DNA from: DASRBN01 sp035294305
Lineage (GTDB): Bacteria > Chloroflexota > Ktedonobacteria > Ktedonobacterales > Ktedonobacteraceae
Reading direction: 5' to 3'
Length of the DNA stretch: 64,000 nt
NCBI GenBank assembly: GCA_035294305.1
Contig: DATGLD010000008.1
Location: forward strand, 186,001-250,000
Each line of letters opens with the position of its first letter. Position 1 is the stretch's first letter. Under the pieces are notes generated by a model that worked only from the letters and a program-made list of their open reading frames with translations, was not told the origin of the DNA and made no database searches. This document shows positions 43,651 through 50,630 of the stretch, piece by piece. The position numbers and the translations under genes were made by a program.

Positions 43651-44079
43651 ATGTTCGAGGAATTTGATAAACATGTGAGTATTTTGTCCGAATCGTTCGC
43701 GCGCAGATTTAACCGGCGCAAAGTAATCAGCGGTACCATCAAAGGAGTATTCGCTACCATGGCCGCTGCCTCTATTGGGCAGCTAACCAACCTGGGGCAC
43801 GCCTTCGCCCAGTCCTGTACCTGTGACGAAGGCTGGACGCAGGGTCATCCATGTAACTACTGGGGATATCCCTGTCCCAGCAACGGCTGTCCATCCGGCA
43901 TGAAAGTCTGTTACAAGCCCAGTTGCGGCGGCTGGTGCGACTATTCTAACGGGCACTGGGTCTCCTGTAGTGGCCTGGGTCCCAGCCATAAAGGCTACCG
44001 CCTGTGCTGGGACTGTACCAACAGGAATAATCCCTGCCATCCCAAGTGCTCTTGCCTGAGTACCTGTATCGGCTGCTAA
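43651..44079 (+). CDS. Tat-exported Cys-rich protein 2, MauA-like paralogue
   Basis: 142 residues, a tandem paralogue of the preceding gene; stretches such as SCTCDEGWTQGHPCNY and CYKPSCGGWCDYSNGHWVSC are near identical. It has a Tat signal with RRKVISGTIKGVFATMAA and 16 cysteines in the mature part, two fewer than paralogue 1 because the WRCGNKGGYC region is replaced by TNRNNPC. The Trp of HWVSC and the Asp-Cys of LCWDC are conserved in both. Conservation concentrates in the mature core and leader, as expected for proteins under selection. The tandem pair may form a heterodimer or have diverged in partner specificity. Confidence 0.82.
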   Translation: MFEEFDKHVSILSESFARRFNRRKVISGTIKGVFATMAAASIGQLTNLGHAFAQSCTCDEGWTQGHPCNYWGYPCPSNGCPSGMKVCYKPSCGGWCDYSNGHWVSCSGLGPSHKGYRLCWDCTNRNNPCHPKCSCLSTCIGC

Positions 44080-44113
44080 TCTACAACAGGAGAGTCCTTC
44101 CCTGGTTGTATGA

Positions 44114-44253
44114 TCTGATGAATTTTGACAATCGAAACAGAGAATGAGGGCTATTCCTAATTCTCCCGCTCTGTAGTGAGAGCGACTCGTCCCTGTCCTC
44201 GTTCCCCGACCGGGACAGGGACGACCTGATTTGGTTGTCAAAATTCATTAGGG
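44114..44253. repeat. Family C MITE-like element, best copy
   Basis: 140-bp element. Left end TCTGATGAATTTTGACAA (44114-44131) and right end TTGTCAAAATTCATTAGG (44236-44253) are inverted repeats matching at 16 of 18 positions. The interior contains a GGGACAGGGACGA hairpin related to family A. No coding capacity. Confidence 0.8.
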
Positions 44254-44277
44254 GCGCATTCTTGTGGTCGCCCGCCA
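44249..44277. repeat. Family B-like unit adjoining the family C element
   Basis: TTAGGGGCGCATTCTTGTGG followed by TCGCCCGCC directly abuts the right end of the family C element, so composites of different families occur. Confidence 0.6.
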
Positions 44278-44317
44278 CCGGAGTCCATAGTAGAATCGTT
44301 AAGGAGTGCAGAGAACC

Positions 44318-44497
44318 ATGTTCAACATAAAGCCCCTGTCACAGCCTCTCCGCCTGTCCCTTACCGGCAGCATGCTCATCTGCGGCTTCGTAGCGGCGGC
44401 ATTGCTCCTTCACCAGGGCAACTTCGCCTCTGCCACACTCGTCTTCGCCATCGGCCTCGCTGCCCTCGTCGGCGCTGGCAAACTCGCATCCCCTTGA
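44318..44497 (+). CDS. Small two-helix membrane protein
   Basis: 59 residues with two hydrophobic segments, LTGSMLICGFVAAALLL and ATLVFAIGLAALVGAG. AAGGAG lies about 12 bases before the ATG (a GTG at 44306 is an alternative). It lies after the Cys-rich genes on the same strand and may belong to the same unit. It ends in TGA, and the next membrane protein continues in the same frame 24 bases later. No family recognised. Confidence 0.55.
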   Translation: MFNIKPLSQPLRLSLTGSMLICGFVAAALLLHQGNFASATLVFAIGLAALVGAGKLASP

Positions 44498-44521
44498 GGC
44501 TTCAACGCGGCCACTACGACC

Positions 44522-45106
44522 GTGTTATCCTCCGGGCGAGGATATGGACTCAGAATATTACTCTATATAGCAGCTTACACCGTCCCCGCCGCTATCGTCT
44601 GGGGCCTATTTGCCTTCATCTTCAGGTTCCTGGCCGCTATTCCCCTCTTGCTGCCCTTGTTAGCCTTCGCCTACGCCCTCTGGTTCGGCCTGAACGAACT
44701 CCTGGAATTCAGCCATATCCGGCTAAGCCTGGCGTGGCAGGTACCATCATCCTGGGTCAAGCATCGTCCCGCGCCCGTTCAAACGCTCATCTGGGGCACT
44801 GCGCTTGGCCCCGGCCTCATCACACGCAACCCCTATGCCGGCATCTGGCTGCTCCCTTTCTTGATCGTACTGGGCCGCGCTCCCGCCATGGCCCTTATCG
44901 TCGGTCTCATCGTTGGAGCGATACACGGGGCAGCGCGTGCCATTGGCGTCTTGCGCAATCGCAGTTGCATGCGCGGTAATGTTGATGCCTACCTCCAGAT
45001 TATGGCTCGGCAGCAGCGCTGGCAGTACCTCGACGGCCTCGCCCTCCTGCTCGCCGCCGGTGCCCTTGCCGCCTACACTATCTTTCTGCTGGGCGGCCAT
45101 CTCTAG
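44522..45106 (+). CDS. Multi-pass membrane protein of unknown function
   Basis: About 194 residues with four or five membrane segments, among them YIAAYTVPAAIVWGLFAFIF, IPLLLPLLAFAYALWFGL, IWLLPFLIVLGRAPAMALIV and LLLAAGALAAYTIFLLGG. No ATG fits the start; GTG at 44522 is the first usable start after the in-frame TGA of the preceding small gene. It lacks paired cysteines, so a CcdA/MauF-type electron-transfer role is not supported. By position it belongs to the MauD/MauE/Cys-rich set and might be its membrane partner. Confidence 0.6.
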   Translation: MLSSGRGYGLRILLYIAAYTVPAAIVWGLFAFIFRFLAAIPLLLPLLAFAYALWFGLNELLEFSHIRLSLAWQVPSSWVKHRPAPVQTLIWGTALGPGLITRNPYAGIWLLPFLIVLGRAPAMALIVGLIVGAIHGAARAIGVLRNRSCMRGNVDAYLQIMARQQRWQYLDGLALLLAAGALAAYTIFLLGGHL

Positions 45107-45245
45107 GCCTCTCTATGCCCTCATACGCCAATGGGTCACCTGGCATCTGATCGAACATGACCCATACCATAGCGCTGAAATCTCTCTCATCCTCGGCATG
45201 TATAGCCTGATCTTTAACCGTAAGGCCGGTTCAGCATCGACCGCG

Positions 45246-46262
45246 TCACAGATTGATGTTGTAACTCTGTTCTCCCACCACTACTTGCAACAAAAACACG
45301 ATCTGCAATGACTTCAAGCCTGCCGGTTCCGCGTATACGACTCTTCCGCTCACCCCCTGCGCGCCAGCTTTAAAGGTCTTTGGCAACGTGTTATCAATGG
45401 GGGGCCGGTTCGCCCCATTAATGTACAGCCGGATGTAGTCATAACCATAGCCGGGTGATATCGCTGCCCCGTTGTTGTTGTCCACCGTGAAGTTAAGCAC
45501 ATAGAATCGCTGCCCCATTTTGCTCTCGCTGCCCCCATACGAATAGCGCACATCCACGCTTCGCAGGTGATACGTCAGCGTCGACCCCTCGAAGTCGTAA
45601 GCAATCGTCAGCGATTGAGGCACTACTTTCACCGCGTATTGATTGCCATCAAACGTGCCGCTGAGGGGTATCGTCACTAGCGTCTCACCAAGCGCCGTGG
45701 AGCCGAGTTGCAGTTTCAGCGTGCTCAATTGGATATTTTGGGCGACCGGAAAGTCTATCCATCCTGTTTCACTTTCGCCTGGCTGGGGACCCGTCGAAAG
45801 CCTCACGTTACTGGGAGCGACTGGCGCCATCTTTGGCGCAATTAAACGCGCTATATCATAATAGATTACCGTCACTGCATAGGTGTTTGGATTAGTCACC
45901 CGCATATTCAAGCGTACCGTCGCGGGTCCGGCATGAATAGGATCGCCGGGGAATGCAGTCGCATATTGCGCGTTCAAAACCGTGAAGCTCAGGTCCGCAT
46001 AAGGAAGCGTGCGCTGCACCTGCAGCGTCGTCGCGGGGGGTGGCGCGGCAGTAGAGTTCATATTGATCTGTAAACCCTTGAGCCAGTTCCATGTAACCAG
46101 GCTTGCCACCGTTAACAGGAGCAATCCCACGATCAGTATTATTCCGAGCCATGGCCGCAGCCGTGGCGGTTGCGTAATTTGAGGTCTGTGAGTACGTGCT
46201 ACCTGGGATGCAGCTTTTTGCAGTTGCTTCACCGGGGAGGTAGATGGAACCTTTCTCGCCAT
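45246..46262 (-). CDS. Membrane-anchored beta-rich protein (DUF4352-like)
   Basis: 338 residues: a basic, Pro-rich cytoplasmic head, one membrane segment (WLGIILIVGLLLLTVASLVT, about 39-58), then two immunoglobulin-like halves. LPYADLSFTVLNAQYATAFP and TVRLNMRVTNPNTYAVTVIY begin the first; MGQRFYVLNFTVDNNNGAAI is in the second. This repeats the DUF4352/telomeric-like beta sandwich of Gram-positive surface lipoproteins. Ligand unknown. It converges on the membrane-protein gene before it and is divergent from sucC. Confidence 0.65.
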   Translation of the reverse strand: MARKVPSTSPVKQLQKAASQVARTHRPQITQPPRLRPWLGIILIVGLLLLTVASLVTWNWLKGLQINMNSTAAPPPATTLQVQRTLPYADLSFTVLNAQYATAFPGDPIHAGPATVRLNMRVTNPNTYAVTVIYYDIARLIAPKMAPVAPSNVRLSTGPQPGESETGWIDFPVAQNIQLSTLKLQLGSTALGETLVTIPLSGTFDGNQYAVKVVPQSLTIAYDFEGSTLTYHLRSVDVRYSYGGSESKMGQRFYVLNFTVDNNNGAAISPGYGYDYIRLYINGANRPPIDNTLPKTFKAGAQGVSGRVVYAEPAGLKSLQIVFLLQVVVGEQSYNINL

Positions 46263-46329
46263 ACGTGATTGCCCTCTTTTTCTTAAATAGTTCGTTTGCC
46301 CTCTCTATTGTAGCAAGCTTTGCCAATTC

Positions 46330-46358
46330 TTGACACCCCTTTAAGCACGTGTTAGCAT
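46330..46358 (+). promoter_or_regulatory. Probable promoter of sucCD
   Basis: Perfect TTGACA at 46330-46335, a 17-base spacer and TAGCAT at 46353-46358 (four of six). It lies 70 bases before the sucC ATG. Confidence 0.55.
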
Positions 46359-46427
46359 GGACTCAGGCTAACAGGCATATCTCCCCATCTCACTATCTAT
46401 GACTGTTAAAAAGGAGCATTTGTTTCA

Positions 46428-47567
46428 ATGAAGATTCATGAATACCAGGCCAAAGACATCCTGGCGCGCTACGGCATTCCCATTCAGCCCGGGCGGGTAG
46501 CATACACGCCGGAAGAGGCCGAGGAGATCGCCCGCGAGCTGGGCGGGCCGGTCGTCATTAAAGCCCAGGTCTATGTCGGCGGTCGCGGCAAAGCAGGCGG
46601 CATTCAATTCGGCAATACCCCTGAAGAGGCGCGCGCCGCCGCCGCAAGAGTATTGGGTATGAATATCAAAGGGCTGACCGTAGAAAAGGTTCTCGTCGTC
46701 TCTAAACTGGATATTGCCGAAGAATACTATCTCGGTATCATCCTTGATCGCAAGTCGCAGGCCCCCGTCGTCATGGTTTCAAAAGCCGGCGGTATCGATA
46801 TCGAGGAAGTAGCGGCGACAACGCCGGAGAAGATCATCCAGCAGCCTATCGACATGCGCTGGGGTTTGCGCCCATTCGAGGCGCGCGATATTCTGGCGCG
46901 TGCCGGCTTGCCGCATAACGTCATTCCCAAGGGCGGAGCAATCCTGGCCGCCCTTGCCAGAGCCTTTATCGAGAGCGATGCCAGCCTTGCTGAGATCAAC
47001 CCGCTCGCCCTCACAACCGATGGGCAGGTGCAGGCCGCCGATGCTAAGATTCTGATCGATGATAACGGCCTTTTCCGCCAGAAGGAGTATGCTGCCTGGG
47101 CCGAACCGGAAGAGTCGAACCCGCTGGAGTATGAGGCCAAACAGGAAGGCCTGACCTATGTCAAGCTCGATGGCGACGTCGGTATCATTGGCAACGGGGC
47201 CGGCCTGGTCATGACCACGCTCGATATGGTGGCGCGTGTCGGTGGCAAGCCCGCCAATTTCCTGGATATCGGCGGCGGCGCGAAGGCCGAAGTCATGCGC
47301 AAGGCCCTGACTTTCGTAGCGCGCGACCCGCAGGTCAGGGGCATCCTGGTCAACATCTTCGGCGGCATCACCCGCGGCGAAGAGGTCGCCAGGGGCGTCA
47401 TCATGGCCCAGTCCGAACTGCCCAAGGGCATGCCTATCGTCGTGCGCCTGTCGGGTACCGGCGCTGAAGAGGGCAAAGCTATGCTCAAGGATGCCGGACT
47501 GGATTGGGGTAAAGATATGCGCGAGGCTGCCGAGAAGATCGTCGCCGTCATCTATGGAAAAAGGTAG
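46428..47567 (+). CDS. sucC: Succinyl-CoA ligase, beta subunit
   Basis: 379 residues with the ATP-grasp fold. MKIHEYQAKDILARYGIP is the standard start, GGRGKAGGIQF the nucleotide loop, AEINPLALTTDG the metal site, and GVIMAQSELPKGMPIVVRLSGTGAEEG the CoA-ligase part near the end. It forms succinate and ATP (or GTP) from succinyl-CoA in the TCA cycle as a complex with SucD. AAGGAG precedes the ATG. The stop codon lies in a GTAGGGGCC repeat start of family E, and a hairpin follows before sucD. Confidence 0.96.
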   Translation: MKIHEYQAKDILARYGIPIQPGRVAYTPEEAEEIARELGGPVVIKAQVYVGGRGKAGGIQFGNTPEEARAAAARVLGMNIKGLTVEKVLVVSKLDIAEEYYLGIILDRKSQAPVVMVSKAGGIDIEEVAATTPEKIIQQPIDMRWGLRPFEARDILARAGLPHNVIPKGGAILAALARAFIESDASLAEINPLALTTDGQVQAADAKILIDDNGLFRQKEYAAWAEPEESNPLEYEAKQEGLTYVKLDGDVGIIGNGAGLVMTTLDMVARVGGKPANFLDIGGGAKAEVMRKALTFVARDPQVRGILVNIFGGITRGEEVARGVIMAQSELPKGMPIVVRLSGTGAEEGKAMLKDAGLDWGKDMREAAEKIVAVIYGKR

Positions 47568-47585
47568 GGGCCAGATTGATCGCGT
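47564..47585. repeat. Family E repeat overlapping the sucC stop
   Basis: GTAGGGGCCAGATTGATCGC begins at the sucC stop codon; the same word occurs at 62519 and, slightly diverged, at 39485. Confidence 0.75.
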
Positions 47586-47588
47586 CCC

Positions 47589-47617
47589 CCCGGTGTGGTG
47601 GGTTATCCCACACCGGG
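47589..47617. terminator. Hairpin between sucC and sucD
   Basis: CCCGGTGTGG (47589-47598) pairs perfectly with CCACACCGGG (47608-47617). There is no T-run. sucD follows without another gene, so it may tune the SucC:SucD ratio or be part of the family E repeat. Confidence 0.45.
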
Positions 47618-47652
47618 AAGAATGTAGACCCAGATAAAGGACAGTTAAACAA

Positions 47653-48525
47653 ATGAGTATTTTGCTTGACGATACAACGCGTGTAATTGTGCAGGGCATT
47701 ACCGGACGTGAAGGTCAATTTCATACACGCAATATGCGCGCTGCCGGTACAAATGTTGTTGGAGGTGTTACTCCCGGCAAGGGCGGAGAAACCGTTGAGG
47801 GCTTGCCCGTCTTCGATACCGTTAACGAGGCCAGAGCCGCGACGGGCGCCAATGCGTCTTGCATTTTTGTACCCGGCCCTTTCGCTGCCGATGCCATTAT
47901 GGAAGCCGCCAGCGCCGGCATTGAATTAATCGTCTGCATCAGCGAATGGATTCCCGTCATCGATATGACGCGCGCCATCCTGCTCGTGCGCGAACATGAA
48001 GCGCGCCTGATCGGTCCGAACTGCCCGGGAATGTGTACGCCCGGCTATGGCAAGATCGGCATCATCCCTTACCAGATTTTCACGCCCGGCCCGGTCGGCT
48101 TCATCTCGCGCTCCGGCACGCTGACCTATGAAGTCGTGGCTTTATTGACAGAGGCCGGTATCGGACAATCCACCTGCATCGGCATCGGCGGCGACCCCAT
48201 CATCGGCTCGACTTTCATTGATTATCTGAAGCTGTTCGAGGCCGATCCAGGCACAAAGGCCGTTGTTATGTGTGGTGAAATAGGCGGAAGCGACGAGGAG
48301 GACGCCGCCGAATATATTAAGACTATGACCAAACCCGTCGTCGCTTTCATTTCCGGGCGCACAGCACCTCCCGGAAAGCGTATGGGGCACGCCGGGGCGA
48401 TCATCTCTGGCAATACCGGAACCGCTCAGGGTAAGGTCGCTGCGCTCAAGGCCGCAAACGTGCCCGTCGCCGATACCATCTTCGATATTCCTGGGCTGGT
48501 AAAAGAGGCGCTGGCAAGAGTATAA
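47653..48525 (+). CDS. sucD: Succinyl-CoA ligase, alpha subunit
   Basis: 290 residues. An N-terminal CoA-binding Rossmann domain (VIVQGITGREGQFHTRNM), then GPNCPGMCTPG, MCGEIGGSDEEDAAEY and RMGHAGAIISGNTGTAQGK, which contains the phosphohistidine. It is phosphorylated during succinyl-CoA hydrolysis and partners SucC, encoded 85 bases upstream. Typical length and complete. A long hairpin after the stop probably ends the operon. Confidence 0.96.
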   Translation: MSILLDDTTRVIVQGITGREGQFHTRNMRAAGTNVVGGVTPGKGGETVEGLPVFDTVNEARAATGANASCIFVPGPFAADAIMEAASAGIELIVCISEWIPVIDMTRAILLVREHEARLIGPNCPGMCTPGYGKIGIIPYQIFTPGPVGFISRSGTLTYEVVALLTEAGIGQSTCIGIGGDPIIGSTFIDYLKLFEADPGTKAVVMCGEIGGSDEEDAAEYIKTMTKPVVAFISGRTAPPGKRMGHAGAIISGNTGTAQGKVAALKAANVPVADTIFDIPGLVKEALARV

Positions 48526-48586
48526 TACGTACCGACTACACCATCGACGTCACCAGGCGTACACCTGGTGGCGTCGATACGTATTA
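48523..48586. terminator. Long hairpin after sucD
   Basis: Arms TAATACGT (48523-48530)/ACGTATTA (48579-48586) and, inside, ATCGACGTCACCAGG/CCTGGTGGCGTCGAT with one mismatch around a short loop (48543-48578). It is a stable stem between sucD and the deacetylase gene, likely a terminator or processing hairpin, although no U-tract is present. Confidence 0.6.
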
Positions 48587-48605
48587 TGCTTTGAAGGAAA
48601 AACAT

Positions 48606-49751
48606 ATGGCTACCGCGCTCATTTATGATCCGATTTTTTTAGAACATATCACTCCGCGTAACCATCCGGAACAGCCGCAGCGGTTGGAAGCGGCTATGCA
48701 GGTGCTGGAAATGCTCGGCTGGTTACAGCGCGAGGGGCTGGCGCAATTAGCGCCGCGCGCCGCTACCGAAGATGAACTGGCCACAGTGCACGACCGCCAA
48801 TATATTCAAGATGTGAAAGATGCCGCCCGCGCTGCCGCCAGGGAAGAAGCTGCCGGTGGGCGAAAAACGCGTTTCTTTGCTACCGATACCTACGTTTCCG
48901 CCAAATCATATGAGGCCGCCGTCAAAGCCGCGGGCGCCCCGCTGACCGCCATCGATGCGATTATGAACGGTGAGGTGGAGAATGCCTACTGCCTGGTACG
49001 CCCCCCCGGCCATCACGCCGTTCGCGAATCCGCGATGGGTTTCTGCCTGTTCAATAACGTGGCTGTTGCAGCCCGCTACGCGATTGACCATTATGGTCTC
49101 GAGCGCGTCATGATTATCGATTATGACGTGCATCATGGCAACGGCACCCAGGAAATGTTCTATGACGACCCCCGCGTGTTGTACTTCTCCGTACATCGCG
49201 CACCGTTCTATCCTGGAACGGGTCTCTCGGAGGAAACGGGCGAGGGAGCAGGCCTGGGCACAACCATCAACGTGCCTCTGCCCGCTATGACCGGCTATGA
49301 AACCTACGAACCGGTTTTTCGCCAGGTCATGGCCGCAGCCGCCGACCGCTACAATCCACAATTGATGCTGGTATCGGCTGGATTTGACGCGCACTGGGCC
49401 GATCCATTAGGCGGCATGAACCTTTCTACTGCCGGTTTCTCCAAACTGATGGGCATTATTATCGAAGAGGCGAAGTTCCTCTGCAATGGACGGCTGGTGC
49501 TGGTTCAGGAAGGCGGCTACAATATCGATGCTATGGCAAGCTGTGTCGCAACCTGCATCAATATGCTGCTTGGTGACGATGCCGCCGTGGATAGCCTCGG
49601 CAAGGCAAAAGATATGGCCTATCGCCTCAACACGGATGTATTGATCGCCGAGTTGCGCCGTATCCACCACCTCAAGGGCTACCGCCTGCGCAATGCGCCC
49701 AAACCTGATATCGCACGCCTGCGGCGTGAGATAAAAGGCCCGGATGCTTAG
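48606..49751 (+). CDS. Histone deacetylase family zinc hydrolase (AcuC/HDAC-like)
   Basis: 381 residues. VRPPGHHAVRESAMGFCLFN holds the catalytic His pair; MIIDYDVHHGNGTQEMFYDD holds metal Asp and His; SAGFDAHWADPLGGM holds the third metal Asp. Prokaryotic members deacetylate acetyl-lysine (AcuC on acetyl-CoA synthetase), polyamines or other amides. The ATG at 48606 has GAAGG upstream. The following GNAT gene is only eight bases downstream, so an acetylase/deacetylase pair is possible. Substrate not resolvable. Confidence 0.92.
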   Translation: MATALIYDPIFLEHITPRNHPEQPQRLEAAMQVLEMLGWLQREGLAQLAPRAATEDELATVHDRQYIQDVKDAARAAAREEAAGGRKTRFFATDTYVSAKSYEAAVKAAGAPLTAIDAIMNGEVENAYCLVRPPGHHAVRESAMGFCLFNNVAVAARYAIDHYGLERVMIIDYDVHHGNGTQEMFYDDPRVLYFSVHRAPFYPGTGLSEETGEGAGLGTTINVPLPAMTGYETYEPVFRQVMAAAADRYNPQLMLVSAGFDAHWADPLGGMNLSTAGFSKLMGIIIEEAKFLCNGRLVLVQEGGYNIDAMASCVATCINMLLGDDAAVDSLGKAKDMAYRLNTDVLIAELRRIHHLKGYRLRNAPKPDIARLRREIKGPDA

Positions 49752-49759
49752 GAGGAAGC

Positions 49760-50623
49760 ATGCCTCGCGGCAATGAAAACGTGCGTGTACTCGCAACTGA
49801 TGACCTTCCCCTAATAACGCGCCTGCTGAATACTTCTGAGTATGTGTACCAGCGTTTTACGCCGGATGAACTTCCCAGCCTGCTCAAGCATTATCCAGCG
49901 GTTGGGGTGTTCAACGGCACCTCTCTGGGCAGTTTTCTCCTATCGCAAACGGTCAATCCTCCATCAGCGTGGCTGGCCGGTTTTGGCGTAAGCTGGACGG
50001 AGAGCCGTTCCTATCTTAAGCACCTCGATATCCTGCTTGACCACCTGGCGCGCCAGGTGGTCAAGCGCGGCGTGCGCTACCTGCACTACTCTGGCAACGA
50101 CTTGGAGAATGATTGGCTGCGCGACATCTTATTGCCGCGCGGCTTCCGGCCCTATCGCCTGCTATACGCCTACGACAAGTTCGATTTCAGCATTCCAACG
50201 CCGGGTAATCAGCTTGTCAAGCTGCGCCCGGCCAGGGTCGAAGATATACCCGCCCTCATGGCTATCGAGGATGCCTGTTTCGAAGATTTCTGGCGCTATG
50301 ACGCCATTTCATTCGCCGATATCATCGCCACGCATCCCTATTTCGTAGTAGCTGAACTGGACGGCAAAATCATTGGCTATCAATTCAACGCCCTGGAGGG
50401 CGAGTTCGGTTATCTTGTGCGCATCGCCGTGCATCCATCGCTGAACGGCCAGGGCATAGGCGCGCGCCTGATGGCCGAAGCCATCCGTTTCTTTAAACAG
50501 GCAAAAGTCACCCGTATCATGCTCAACACCCAGGACGATAATACACACGCGCACCGCCTCTACGAATGGTTCGGATTCGTGCGCATCTTGCAGGTTGGCT
50601 TTGTGCTGCGCAAAAATTTGTGA
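49760..50623 (+). CDS. Two-domain GNAT acetyltransferase
   Basis: 287 residues. The C-terminal GNAT domain (about 152-287) is clear: KLRPARVEDIPALMAIED, YLVRIAVHPSLNGQGIGARL (acetyl-CoA loop) and NTHAHRLYEWFGFVRI. The N-terminal half (about 5-140) is a degenerate GNAT-like domain with YSGNDLENDWLRDILLPRGF. Such tandem GNATs acetylate proteins or small molecules; acceptor unknown. It follows the deacetylase-like gene closely and is probably cotranscribed. Stop-to-stop distance to the convergent cyclase gene is only seven bases. Confidence 0.85.
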   Translation: MPRGNENVRVLATDDLPLITRLLNTSEYVYQRFTPDELPSLLKHYPAVGVFNGTSLGSFLLSQTVNPPSAWLAGFGVSWTESRSYLKHLDILLDHLARQVVKRGVRYLHYSGNDLENDWLRDILLPRGFRPYRLLYAYDKFDFSIPTPGNQLVKLRPARVEDIPALMAIEDACFEDFWRYDAISFADIIATHPYFVVAELDGKIIGYQFNALEGEFGYLVRIAVHPSLNGQGIGARLMAEAIRFFKQAKVTRIMLNTQDDNTHAHRLYEWFGFVRILQVGFVLRKNL

Positions 50624-50630
50624 TGATGCA

